Source: Castellaniella sp. UBA6218
GTDB taxonomy: Bacteria; Pseudomonadota; Gammaproteobacteria; Burkholderiales; Burkholderiaceae_B
Assembly: GCA_002421865.1 (NCBI GenBank)
Contig: DISE01000074.1
Span: 1,349 to 20,100, forward strand
Reading direction: 5' to 3'
DNA length: 18,752 nucleotides
Part shown: in pieces, positions 1 to 8,195 of the stretch
Position numbering within the stretch: the stretch's first letter is position 1
Layout: every line of letters starts with the position of its first letter
Program-made: the position numbers and the translations under genes
The notes under the pieces: generated by a model
What the model was told of the DNA's origin: nothing
Databases searched by the model: none
What the model saw: only the letters and a program-made list of their open reading frames with translations

Positions 1-437
1 TGGTTGATCGCGGTCTTGCCACCCACCGAGGAGTCCACCTGGGCCAGCAGCGTGGTGGGCACCTGGACGAAGCGGATGCCGCGCATGTAGCACGCGGCCG
101 CGAAGCCGCAGACGTCGCCCACCACCCCGCCGCCCAGGGCCACCAGCACGGCCTTGCGGTCCAGGGCCGACGCCAGCAGCGCGTCGAAGATGCGGTCCAG
201 GGATTCCCATGTCTTGTACTGTTCGCCGTCGGGCAGTTCGATGGACAGCAGCGGCTTGCCGGTGACTTCCAGGGCCGCGCGCAGCCGCGCGCCGTAGAGT
301 GCGCCCACCGTGGTGTTGGTGACGACGGCGATGGCCGTGGCGTCGGCCGGAATGCTGTCCGCGACGGCGTCCAGCCGTCCCGCCCCGATCCGAATGGGAT
401 AACGCCCCCCGGGTGTCTCGACCTGGACTGTATGCAT
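1..437 (-). CDS. aroB: 3-dehydroquinate synthase, N-terminal part (cut by window edge)
   Basis: The minus strand reads 145 codons from an ATG at 437 and runs off the left edge, so only the N-terminal ~40% is present (the family is usually about 360 residues). AroB converts DAHP to 3-dehydroquinate, the second step of the cytosolic shikimate pathway, using NAD and a divalent metal. Visible marks are the nucleotide-binding glycine motif GGGVVGD (residues 102-108) and the conserved block PTTLLAQVDSSVGGKTAIN (127-145), whose lysine contacts substrate. The start lies 6 nt after the aroK stop, and an AGGA overlapping that stop can serve as ribosome binding site, so the gene is probably cotranscribed and translationally coupled with aroK. 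The identification is firm; the C-terminal metal ligands lie outside the window. Confidence 0.96.
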   Translation of the reverse strand, partial: MHTVQVETPGGRYPIRIGAGRLDAVADSIPADATAIAVVTNTTVGALYGARLRAALEVTGKPLLSIELPDGEQYKTWESLDRIFDALLASALDRKAVLVALGGGVVGDVCGFAAACYMRGIRFVQVPTTLLAQVDSSVGGKTAIN

Positions 438-443
438 GGGTTC

Positions 444-1037
444 CTATTCCGTGAGTGGGGCCTGGGCCGCCGACCGGTCCGGCAGCAGCGCCAGCAGGTT
501 GCGCAGCACCTGGATGATCGGCTGGTCGCCCGTGTCCAGCGTGACATCGGCCACGCTTTCATAGAGCGGCTCGCGCTGGGCCAGCAGATCGACGATGCGT
601 TGACGCGGATCGTCGGCGCGCAGCATCGGCCGGCCGCGATCCCGGGCCACGCGCCGGTAGAGCTCGTCGACGCCGGCGCGCAGGTAGACGACGCAGCCGC
701 GTTCGCTCAGCATGCGGCGGTTGGCCTCGGACAACACGGCCCCGCCGCCCGTCGCCAGGACCAGGCCGGGACGGCGTGTGTACTCGTCCAGCGCGGCCGT
801 CTCGCGGCGGCGGAAGCCCGCCTCGCCCTCGATGTCGAAAATGGTGGCGACGCGCACCCCGCAGCGCGCCTCGATGGCCTGATCCAGATCGACGAACTCG
901 CGCCCCAGCGCCGCCGCCAGCTGGCGGCCGATCGTGGTCTTGCCCACCCCCATCATGCCGACCAGGAAAATCGGCCGCACGGCGTCCCGTCCCTCGGGGG
1001 AGGGCCGGGTCGGATCGGTGGCGCATTCCATCGTCAT
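444..1037 (-). CDS. aroK: Shikimate kinase
   Basis: This 197-residue cytosolic kinase phosphorylates shikimate to shikimate-3-phosphate with ATP. The Walker A loop GMMGVGKTT is at residues 27-35, followed by the shikimate/metal aspartates in DLD (50-52), the arginine cluster FRRRE (75-79), the shikimate-binding GGG (97-99), the lid arginines in RDRGRPMLR (132-140) and QREPLY (154-159). The length is slightly above the ~175 typical of the family because of about 20 extra N-terminal residues. The ATG at 1037 is used; an in-frame ATG at 1031 is an alternative, and neither has a clear Shine-Dalgarno sequence. The gene is first in an aroK-aroB operon and is transcribed away from mrcA. Confidence 0.97.
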   Translation of the reverse strand: MTMECATDPTRPSPEGRDAVRPIFLVGMMGVGKTTIGRQLAAALGREFVDLDQAIEARCGVRVATIFDIEGEAGFRRRETAALDEYTRRPGLVLATGGGAVLSEANRRMLSERGCVVYLRAGVDELYRRVARDRGRPMLRADDPRQRIVDLLAQREPLYESVADVTLDTGDQPIIQVLRNLLALLPDRSAAQAPLTE

Positions 1038-1067
1038 GGCAGGGCATCGGGCTGTTCGTTTGCATGT

Positions 1068-1073
1068 ATTATC
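1068..1073 (-). promoter_or_regulatory. Candidate -10 element for aroK-aroB
   Basis: On the minus strand the AT-rich patch in the aroK/mrcA gap reads GATAAT, five of six matches to the -10 consensus. Transcription from it would begin near 1061 and leave a leader of about 24 nt before the aroK ATG. No convincing -35 hexamer lies at the usual distance, so this is only a candidate. Confidence 0.3.
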
Positions 1074-1175
1074 GCATCAGCCGGAAGCCGCCCGAACCCT
1101 TGCCGGCCGCGCCCACGCGCATCATCCTGTTACACAGACTCCGCACCCGCCTCCTGGCCCGATCCGGTCAGGGCT

Positions 1176-1181
1176 TACAAT
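1176..1181 (+). promoter_or_regulatory. Candidate -10 element for mrcA, very close to the start codon
   Basis: TACAAT matches the -10 consensus at five of six bases and ends 8 nt before the mrcA ATG. A start site at the usual distance would fall within one or two bases of the ATG. No good -35 hexamer is visible (CCTGGC at the 17-bp position). The 152-bp aroK/mrcA gap holds nothing else recognisable. Confidence 0.3.
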
Positions 1182-1189
1182 CGCCTCTG

Positions 1190-3652
1190 ATGAAATCCTC
1201 CAATACCTCCTCCAAGCAGAAGGCCCCGGTGGCCCGCTCCTGGTTCACGCGATTGATCATCAAGGCGATCGTGCTGTTCACCGGCCTCGGCCTGTGCGGG
1301 GCGTTGCTCATGAGTCTGGCGCTGGCACTGGCCTGGCCCAACCTGCCGGACCTGACGGCGATGATCGACTACCGGCCCCGCGTGCCTCTGCGCATCTACA
1401 CGGCCGACAAGGTCCTGATCGGTGAATTCGGCGAGGAGCGCCGCAACGTCCTGCGATTCGACGAGATTCCGGACGTGATGAAGTCCGCCATCCTGGCGGC
1501 CGAGGACGACCGCTTCTACCAGCACGGCGGCATCGACTGGGCGGGCGTGCTGCGCGCAGCCCTGGCCAACACCATCCACATGTCCAAGACGCAGGGCGCG
1601 AGCACCATCACCATGCAGGTGGCGCGCAATTTCTACCTGTCGTCTGAAAAGACCTACACACGCAAATTCTACGAGCTGCTGCTGACCTTCAAGATCGAGG
1701 CCACCCTGACCAAGGATCAGATCCTCGATCTCTACATGAACCAGATCTTCCTGGGTCACCGGGCCTATGGCTTCGCCGCCGCCAGCCGCGCTTATTTCGG
1801 CAAGCCGCTGGCCGAGATCACCCCGGCGGAAGCCGCCATGCTGGCCGGCATCCCCAAGGCCCCGTCGCGCTTCAACCCGATCTCCAACTTCGAGCGCGCC
1901 AAGTCACGCCAGGCTTACGTGCTCGGCCGCATGCGCAGCCTGGGCTACCTGACCGACGCCGAATACCAGCGCGCCATGGATCAGACCATCGTGATCCGTT
2001 CGGCGGCGAACTCCCCCGGCGGGCGTTACGGCGTGCACGGCGAATACCCGGCGGAACTGGCCCGCCAGCTGCTGTATGGCGTCTACCAGGACGACATCTA
2101 TTCGCGCGGTTTCAACATCTACACCACCATCGACTCCAAGGATCAGGAAGCCGCCTACCAGGCTGTGCGCGACGGCATCCTGGACTACACCCGCCGCGCG
2201 CCCTACACCGGCCCCGAAGAAAACATCGACCTGCCCAAGGGCATCGAGTCCGACCCCGAGGCGCTCAACGACCTGCTCGACGAACAACAGGACAAGCACC
2301 CCGACAACGGCGACCTGCTCATCGGCATCGTCCTGTCGGCCAGCCCGACCGAGGTCCGCGTCGCGCGCAGCGCCAGCCGCATCATCGTCATCGACGACAA
2401 GCGCGCCCTGCGCGTCGTGGCCCGCGGCCTGGTCGCCAACGCCAAGGATTCGGTGCGCATCCAGCGCGGTTCGGTCGTCTATGTCCACGACACGGGGGAC
2501 TACTGGGAACTCATCAACAAGCCTTCCATCCAGGCCGCCCTGGTCTCGCTCGGCGCTCAGGACGGCGCCATCAAGGCCATGGTGGGCGGTTTCGATTTCG
2601 AAGAAGGCAAATTCAACCGCGTCACCCAGGCCTGGCGCCAGCCGGGCTCGTCCTTCAAGCCCTTCATCTACGCCTCCGCCCTGGAACGCGGCCTGACGCC
2701 GGCCACGCAGATCTCGGACGAGCCCTTCTCGCTGACGGCGGAACAGACCGGCTCCAAGGCCTGGAACCCCAAGAACTATGGCCGCGCCTACGAGCCCATG
2801 CTGACCATGCGCCAGGGTCTGTACAAGTCCAAGAACATGGTCTCGATCCGCATCATGCAGGCCGTGGGTCCTCAGTACGTGCAGGACTATGTCACCCGCT
2901 TCGGCTTCGACCGCTCGCGCCAGCCGGCCGTGCTGCCGCTGGCGCTGGGCGCCGGCAGCGTGACGCCGCTGCAGCTGGCCGGCGGCTATGCGGTCTTCGC
3001 CAACGGCGGCTACCGCGTGCCGCCCTACCTGATCGACTACGTCACCGACAGCAGCGGCAAGGTCATCATGCGCGCCCGCCCGACCGTGGCCGGCGACACC
3101 CTGGCGCGCGTGCTCGACCCGCGCACGGCCTACGTCATGGACGACATGCTGCGCGGCGTGGCCACCTACGGGACCGGTGCGCGCGCCCACCGCGAACTCA
3201 AGCGCAACGACATCGGCGGCAAGACCGGCACCACCAACGACTCGCAGGATGCCTGGTTCGCCGGCTTCAACCCGAAACTGGTCGCCGTGGCCTGGATGGG
3301 CTTCGACCAGCCCAAATCCATGGGTCAGGGCGAGACCGGCGGCGGCGCCGCCCTGCCCATCTGGGTGAACTATATGCGCACCGCCCTGACGGGCCAGCCG
3401 GAGATCCCGCCGGGCCCCATGCCCAGCGGCCTGACGCGCATCGACGGCGAGTTCTATTTCTCCGAATTCCCGCCAGGCACGGCGATCGCCCGGGTCGGCC
3501 TGCCCGCACCGGGCGACCCGGCGCCCGGTGCGCCCGCCGACGGCCAGGACGGCATCGGCTCGCTGCTGGACCGCCTGCGCGGCGATTCAGGCACCGACTC
3601 CGCTCCGGACTCCGGCGCCGCCATCCCCCAACCCGTCCGCGTGCCCTTCTGA
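1190..3652 (+). CDS. mrcA: Penicillin-binding protein 1A (bifunctional transglycosylase/transpeptidase)
   Basis: This 820-residue class A PBP polymerises lipid II into glycan strands and crosslinks the peptides at the outer face of the inner membrane. It has a basic cytosolic tail, one membrane anchor (about residues 22-49), then a GT51 transglycosylase domain with the catalytic glutamate in EDDRFYQHGG (E105) and GASTITMQ (136-143). A long middle region holding an OB-like insert (about 310-450) follows. The transpeptidase domain has SSFK (487-490, nucleophile S487), SKN (547-549) and KTGTT (678-682). The last ~50 residues are rich in Pro, Gly and Asp and are probably disordered. The open frame continues upstream, but the ATG at 1190 is the only nearby start and gives the expected tail and anchor. 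No Shine-Dalgarno is seen. The stop overlaps the next start. Confidence 0.96.
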   Translation: MKSSNTSSKQKAPVARSWFTRLIIKAIVLFTGLGLCGALLMSLALALAWPNLPDLTAMIDYRPRVPLRIYTADKVLIGEFGEERRNVLRFDEIPDVMKSAILAAEDDRFYQHGGIDWAGVLRAALANTIHMSKTQGASTITMQVARNFYLSSEKTYTRKFYELLLTFKIEATLTKDQILDLYMNQIFLGHRAYGFAAASRAYFGKPLAEITPAEAAMLAGIPKAPSRFNPISNFERAKSRQAYVLGRMRSLGYLTDAEYQRAMDQTIVIRSAANSPGGRYGVHGEYPAELARQLLYGVYQDDIYSRGFNIYTTIDSKDQEAAYQAVRDGILDYTRRAPYTGPEENIDLPKGIESDPEALNDLLDEQQDKHPDNGDLLIGIVLSASPTEVRVARSASRIIVIDDKRALRVVARGLVANAKDSVRIQRGSVVYVHDTGDYWELINKPSIQAALVSLGAQDGAIKAMVGGFDFEEGKFNRVTQAWRQPGSSFKPFIYASALERGLTPATQISDEPFSLTAEQTGSKAWNPKNYGRAYEPMLTMRQGLYKSKNMVSIRIMQAVGPQYVQDYVTRFGFDRSRQPAVLPLALGAGSVTPLQLAGGYAVFANGGYRVPPYLIDYVTDSSGKVIMRARPTVAGDTLARVLDPRTAYVMDDMLRGVATYGTGARAHRELKRNDIGGKTGTTNDSQDAWFAGFNPKLVAVAWMGFDQPKSMGQGETGGGAALPIWVNYMRTALTGQPEIPPGPMPSGLTRIDGEFYFSEFPPGTAIARVGLPAPGDPAPGAPADGQDGIGSLLDRLRGDSGTDSAPDSGAAIPQPVRVPF

Positions 3653-3843
3653 TGACGTCATATTCCCTGCTCACGAACGCATCGCGCCTCCTGACCGGCG
3701 CCACCCTGGCGCTGGCGCTGGCCGGCTGCGGCATGAAAGGCAGCTTGCGCCAGCCCGCGCCGCCGCCGGCCGATGCCGCGCTGGCGGTTCCGCCTTCCCT
3801 GTCCCCGGCGCCCGCGCCGGCTTCGCAGCCCCGACCTTCATGA
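3652..3843 (+). CDS. lptM: Small LptM (YifL)-like outer-membrane lipoprotein
   Basis: This encodes a 63-residue lipoprotein. The signal peptide ends in the lipobox LAGC, with the acylated cysteine at residue 26, followed directly by GCGMKGSLRQP, which matches the family signature GCGLKGPL seen in E. coli YifL/LptM. The rest is a short Ala/Pro tail. In E. coli, LptM helps LptD mature in the lipopolysaccharide transport complex at the outer membrane; the same role here is inferred from the signature and from its place next to lysA. The ATG shares its A with the mrcA stop (TGATG), and its own stop overlaps the lysA start, so translation of all three genes is probably coupled. Its small size and low-complexity tail make the name less certain than that of its neighbours. 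Confidence 0.82.
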   Translation: MTSYSLLTNASRLLTGATLALALAGCGMKGSLRQPAPPPADAALAVPPSLSPAPAPASQPRPS

Positions 3844-5111
3844 CCGCCGATCTCCAGTTTCCCCTCCGGGACGGCATCCTGCATGCCGAAGACATCCCGC
3901 TGCCTGAACTTGCCGACCGCTACGGCACCCCCCTGTATGTCTACTCACGCGCCGCCCTGCATGCCGCCTGGCGCCGCTACGAAAAGGCCACCGCCGGGCG
4001 CGACGCGCTGATCTGCTATGGGGTCAAGGCCAACTCCAATCTGGCTGTCCTGCACGAATTCCAGCGCCTGGGCGCCGGATTCGACATCGTCTCGGGCGGT
4101 GAGCTCGAACGCATTCTCGCGGCCGGCGCCAGCCCCGACCGCGTCGTATTCTCCGGCGTGGGCAAGCAGGGCTGGGAAATCCGCAAGGCGCTGGCCGCCG
4201 GAATCAAGTGCTTCAACGTCGAATCGGCCGCCGAGCTCGAACGCCTGGCCGACATCGCCCGGGAACTGGGTGTGCGTGCGCCGGTGTCCCTGCGCGTCAA
4301 TCCCGACGTCGACGCGCGCACCCATCCTTATATTTCCACCGGCCTGAAAGAAAACAAGTTCGGCATCGACATCCGCCGGGCACCCGAGCTGTACCGTCAG
4401 GCGCTGCAGCACCCCGGCCTGGAGATCGTCGGCGTGGACTGCCACATCGGCTCCCAGATCACCCAGATCGCGCCCTATCTGGACGCGCTCGACAAGCTGC
4501 TGGATCTGATCGACATCCTCGCCGCCGACGGCATCGCCCTGCGGCATCTGGACCTGGGCGGCGGCCTGGGCATCCGCTACACGGACGAGACCCCGCCCGA
4601 CCCGGCCGAACTCCTGGAACCCGTGTTCGCCGCATTGGCGGCCCGGGGACTGGACCACCTGCAGCTCATCCTGGAACCCGGCCGATCCCTGGTCGGCAAC
4701 GCGGGCGTGCTGCTGACGCGGGTCGAATACCTCAAGCGCACCGAGGCGCGCAATTTCGCCATCGTGGACGCGGCCATGAACGACCTGATGCGCCCGGCCC
4801 TGTACGAAGCCTGGCACGGGGTCGTCCCGGTCGCCCCGCGCGCCGGCACCCCCGTCGAGACCTACGACGTCGTCGGGCCGATCTGCGAAAGCGGCGACTG
4901 GCTGGCGCGCGGCCGCGCGCTGCCCCTGGAACAGGGCGACCTGCTGGCCATCATGTCCGCGGGCGCCTATGCCTTCTCCATGTCCAGCCAATACAACACA
5001 CGCCCCCGGGCCGCGGAAGTCCTGGTAGACGGCCAGGATTCCTGGCTGGTCCGCCCCCGCGAGACCCTCCAGGAACTCTACGCCCAGGAGCGCATCCCCC
5101 ATCGACCCTAA
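3840..5111 (+). CDS. lysA: Diaminopimelate decarboxylase
   Basis: This 423-residue fold-type III PLP enzyme removes CO2 from meso-diaminopimelate to give lysine, the last step of the DAP pathway in the cytosol. The PLP lysine is K63 in CYGVKANSN. Other family marks are HIGSQ (202-206), the phosphate-binding GGGLG (240-244), EPGRS (279-283), and the second-subunit catalytic cysteine in GPICESGD (C349), followed by AGAYAFSMSSQYN (374-386). The length is normal. The ATG at 3840 overlaps the lptM stop in an ATGA arrangement. The substrate is also the crosslinking residue of peptidoglycan, which suits its place behind mrcA. No hairpin terminator is visible in the 84 bp after the stop. Confidence 0.97.
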   Translation: MTADLQFPLRDGILHAEDIPLPELADRYGTPLYVYSRAALHAAWRRYEKATAGRDALICYGVKANSNLAVLHEFQRLGAGFDIVSGGELERILAAGASPDRVVFSGVGKQGWEIRKALAAGIKCFNVESAAELERLADIARELGVRAPVSLRVNPDVDARTHPYISTGLKENKFGIDIRRAPELYRQALQHPGLEIVGVDCHIGSQITQIAPYLDALDKLLDLIDILAADGIALRHLDLGGGLGIRYTDETPPDPAELLEPVFAALAARGLDHLQLILEPGRSLVGNAGVLLTRVEYLKRTEARNFAIVDAAMNDLMRPALYEAWHGVVPVAPRAGTPVETYDVVGPICESGDWLARGRALPLEQGDLLAIMSAGAYAFSMSSQYNTRPRAAEVLVDGQDSWLVRPRETLQELYAQERIPHRP

Positions 5112-5195
5112 ACTTCCGCTTCTTCCGGACGTCAATCGCCCATAGCCCCGGCCTGTGCGCCACGGAACCGGCCTATTGTCTCACTCCATCGTTTC

Positions 5196-8132
5196 ATGAC
5201 GGTCAAGACGCTCCTTTCCCGCACACCCGGTCCATCCAGCCAATCCGCCGCGGGGCGCGTCTGGTCATTCCTGCTATATCGTGCCATCCCGGTCCTGATC
5301 GGCCTGGGACTGGCCGCGTCCCTGCTGCTGCAGCCGCGCTACACGGAGTCGGCCGGTCAGCCGCTGACGGCCCGTTTCCTGCACGCCGACACCGGTCTCG
5401 ATCCGTCCCAGGCGCTGGAACAGCTCCGGGACCGGCCCACCCGGCTCGCTGAATCCTCTGCGGCCGGTCCGGTCTGGTTGCTGGCCGACCTGCCGGCCGG
5501 CGCAGGAATGGCCGACGGGATCTCCCTGCTGCTGCCGGCCCACCCCTCCATCGCCCCAGAATGCTGGCTGGTTCACGGTCAGCCCCTCCATCACGAATCA
5601 GCCTCCGCAGCCGCGCCGCAGCTGGAAACCCTTGGCATCAGGAACGGACTGCTGGGCCAGCAGATGCGGCTGCCGAACGCTTCGACGGCCAGCCAGGCTC
5701 TGTGCCGGGTGAACCTGATCCTGCCCGCCCGGCTCTCCATCGAGCAGTGGTCGAGCCGCGAACTGTCGGACACCACGGCGCACACCGCCCAGGCCATCGG
5801 CTTGCTGGAAGGCGGGCTGCTGACGCTGGCGGCCTTCCTGATCGTCATTTCGCTGACCATGCACGAGCAGCCCTACACGGTGCTCGCCTGCTGGATCCTT
5901 TGCAACCTGCGCCTGGGCGCCTGGGTGCTGGGCTGGGACCATCAGTCGCTGGGGGTCATCATCCCGCCCGACGTCCTGATCTGGCTCCGCAAACTGACCG
6001 TCCTGATCTACTACGTCCTGACGATCCAGCTCTTCACCACCCTGTTCCAGCCCAGCCTGGAAGCGGCCATGGTGCGCCGTCTGCGCCTGGTCGGCCGGAC
6101 GAGCGCGGCCTGCCTGCTGGCGGCGCTGCTGGCGCTGCCCCATGACTGGTTCCAGCTCACGACCTTCCTGACCGCCTGGCTGGCCACGGCTCTGGTCACT
6201 GTCACGCTCATCCACGGCCTGTTCCGCTTCAACACGCGCTCCCAGCTCTGGCACACGATCGGTGTCTGCCTGGCGCTGGCGGTCCTGCTGACGGGCCTGG
6301 TCCTGTCCGGCCTGGGGCGCACATCCCTGATCGCTCCCTTCCAGGGCGCGGCCGCGCTGCTGCTCTGCAACCTGCTGATCGCCCTGGCGGCCGCCGACAA
6401 GATGCGCGAGGACCGCCAGCTCCGGCTGCGCCAGCGCAACGACCTGATCGCCCGCGACACACTCACGCCGCTGGGCCTGTTCACACTGGGCGCCACCCGG
6501 CACTTCGAGCACCTGAATCCGAACGCGCGCGAAATCCTGGACATCCCGCCGGAATCGGACCTGCATGCCCTCGCCTGGAGAGACTTCTTCCCCAAGGTCG
6601 ACTGGCTCGAAATTTCCGTGGCCACGGAACAAGGTCGCGACACCGAGATCCAGCGCATCCAGACCTCGCCTGACACACCGGCCCGAAGCTTCCTGCTGCG
6701 CGCCACGCTGGTGGGCAGCCGCATCGAAGGTTCACTGCAGGACATCAGCGCCCGGACCGAGACCATCCGCAAGCTGCGTCTGATGGCCGACAACGACCCG
6801 CTGACCGACACCCTCAACCGCCGAGGGATCGAGAAGACGATGCAGAAGGCCATCGAGGACCTGCAGCAGGCCAACACCCCCTGCGCCCTGGCCTTCCTGG
6901 ATCTGGATCACCTCAAGCGCGTCAACGACCTGTTCGGCCACTCGACGGGCGACACGCTGCTGCAGATGGTCTGCGAACGGCTGAAGTACTCGCTGTCCGA
7001 GGAGCAACCCCTGGGCCGCATCGGCAACGACGAATTCATCATCCTGTTCCCTGGCATGCGGGCGGGCGAGGCCCGCCGCGCGGCCCAGGACATGATCGAA
7101 AGCCTGAACGGCTCGGCCCTGTACGTGGGAGAGCGCGCCTTCCAGCTCAAGAGCGCCATGGGGCTGATCGACATCGACCGCAACATGACGCCCAAGGACG
7201 CCATCGCCGCCGCCAGCCGCGCCTGCCGGGACGCCCGCAAGCAGCATCAGGACGTCGTCCTGTATGAGGAAAACGCCCGCGAACTGTTCGATCACATCGA
7301 CGAGATGCACCTGTTCGAGCAACTGGAGAGCACCGGCACATCCGAGGACATCTTCCTGGAGATGCAGCCCATCATGTCGCTGCGCCACCCCCTGCAGACC
7401 CTCAATTTCGAAGCGCTGCTGCGGGTGCGCAACACCGGCGCGCGACCGCTGCAGACAGGCAAGATCATCCAGGCGGCCGAAGACAGCGGCATGGTCACCG
7501 CCATCGACAAATGGGTATTCACGACGCTGCTCGAATGGATGTCCAAGCACCACCTGAAACTCGGCCAGACACGCCAGGTCAACGTCAATCTCAGCGGGGT
7601 CTCGCTGAACGACGACCGTTTCATCAACGTCCTGTTCGGCATCCTGAACCAGCAGCCGCAATTCACCCGGCGCCTGTGCGTGGAAATCACCGAGGGCGTG
7701 GCCCTGCAGGATCTGGAACGCACCCGCCAGTTCATGCGGCGGCTGCAGCGCATGGGCGCGCGCGTGGCGCTGGACGACTTCGGTGCCGGCTACACCTCGT
7801 TCTCGTACCTGAAGGAACTGCCGGCCGACATGATCAAGATCGACGGCACCCTGATCCGCGACATGCTGGCGAGCGAGGCCAACATTGCCATCGTCAACAG
7901 CATCGTCGATCTGGCCCACAACCTGGGCATGGAATGCATCGCCGAATGGGTCGAGGACGTCGCCACATTGCGGGCGCTGACCGACATGGGCGTGGACTAC
8001 GTCCAGGGCTACGTGATCTCGGGGTCGCGGCCCCCGCTGGAGATTCTGGCCTGCGACAACATCCTGCCGCTGGTCGGAGACCCGGCCACCCGCGCCTTCA
8101 TCGAAGAGATCAGCGGGCGGCGCCTGTCATAG
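5196..8132 (+). CDS. Membrane c-di-GMP protein: 7TMR-DISM-like sensor, PAS-like, GGDEF and EAL regions
   Basis: This 978-residue protein has an N-terminal membrane helix (about 26-46), a periplasmic domain (about 50-190), roughly seven membrane helices (about 200-400) resembling 7TMR-DISM receptors, a PAS-like linker (about 415-520), a GGDEF domain (about 525-695) and an EAL domain (about 705-950). The GGDEF signature is altered to GNDEF (610-614) and no RxxD inhibitory site precedes it. The EAL residues look complete: EALLR (739-743), NLS (798-800), E830, DD (860-861), K881, E917 and Q937. It is therefore probably a phosphodiesterase that degrades c-di-GMP, with the GGDEF domain either weakly active or regulatory. 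One oddity is AEWVE (916-920) where AEGVE is usual. The ligand is unknown. The start lacks a Shine-Dalgarno, but no better start is nearby. Confidence 0.9.
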   Translation: MTVKTLLSRTPGPSSQSAAGRVWSFLLYRAIPVLIGLGLAASLLLQPRYTESAGQPLTARFLHADTGLDPSQALEQLRDRPTRLAESSAAGPVWLLADLPAGAGMADGISLLLPAHPSIAPECWLVHGQPLHHESASAAAPQLETLGIRNGLLGQQMRLPNASTASQALCRVNLILPARLSIEQWSSRELSDTTAHTAQAIGLLEGGLLTLAAFLIVISLTMHEQPYTVLACWILCNLRLGAWVLGWDHQSLGVIIPPDVLIWLRKLTVLIYYVLTIQLFTTLFQPSLEAAMVRRLRLVGRTSAACLLAALLALPHDWFQLTTFLTAWLATALVTVTLIHGLFRFNTRSQLWHTIGVCLALAVLLTGLVLSGLGRTSLIAPFQGAAALLLCNLLIALAAADKMREDRQLRLRQRNDLIARDTLTPLGLFTLGATRHFEHLNPNAREILDIPPESDLHALAWRDFFPKVDWLEISVATEQGRDTEIQRIQTSPDTPARSFLLRATLVGSRIEGSLQDISARTETIRKLRLMADNDPLTDTLNRRGIEKTMQKAIEDLQQANTPCALAFLDLDHLKRVNDLFGHSTGDTLLQMVCERLKYSLSEEQPLGRIGNDEFIILFPGMRAGEARRAAQDMIESLNGSALYVGERAFQLKSAMGLIDIDRNMTPKDAIAAASRACRDARKQHQDVVLYEENARELFDHIDEMHLFEQLESTGTSEDIFLEMQPIMSLRHPLQTLNFEALLRVRNTGARPLQTGKIIQAAEDSGMVTAIDKWVFTTLLEWMSKHHLKLGQTRQVNVNLSGVSLNDDRFINVLFGILNQQPQFTRRLCVEITEGVALQDLERTRQFMRRLQRMGARVALDDFGAGYTSFSYLKELPADMIKIDGTLIRDMLASEANIAIVNSIVDLAHNLGMECIAEWVEDVATLRALTDMGVDYVQGYVISGSRPPLEILACDNILPLVGDPATRAFIEEISGRRLS

Positions 8133-8139
8133 GCGCCGC
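8117..8139. terminator. Hairpin spanning the stop codon at the convergent end (weak terminator candidate)
   Basis: A perfect 9-bp inverted repeat, GCGGCGCCT and AGGCGCCGC with a 5-nt loop, spans the last codons and the TAG stop of the GGDEF-EAL gene. No T-tract follows on either strand, so intrinsic termination is uncertain. It lies 57 bp from the stop of the convergent resC gene. Confidence 0.45.
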
Positions 8140-8195
8140 TTCCCGGAACCGGCGGGACCGGGCCGGGCCTTGACGGCGGCACGGCCCGCGGCGGA

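Noticed and set aside
1904..3190. A 428-codon minus-strand frame inside mrcA
   Set aside because: It is antisense to the OB/transpeptidase region of PBP1A and has repetitive Val/Gly/Asp/His composition.
3945..5135. A 396-codon minus-strand frame opposite lysA
   Set aside because: It is an antisense shadow; lysA carries all its catalytic motifs and there is no start signal or family match on the other strand.
4208..5452. A 414-codon frame bridging the end of lysA and the start of the GGDEF-EAL gene
   Set aside because: It is an out-of-frame reading of two real genes; its Arg/Pro/Gly-rich composition is typical of a shifted frame.
6732..7919. A 395-codon minus-strand frame opposite the GGDEF-EAL region
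   Set aside because: It is antisense to clear c-di-GMP domain motifs and has no recognisable domain.
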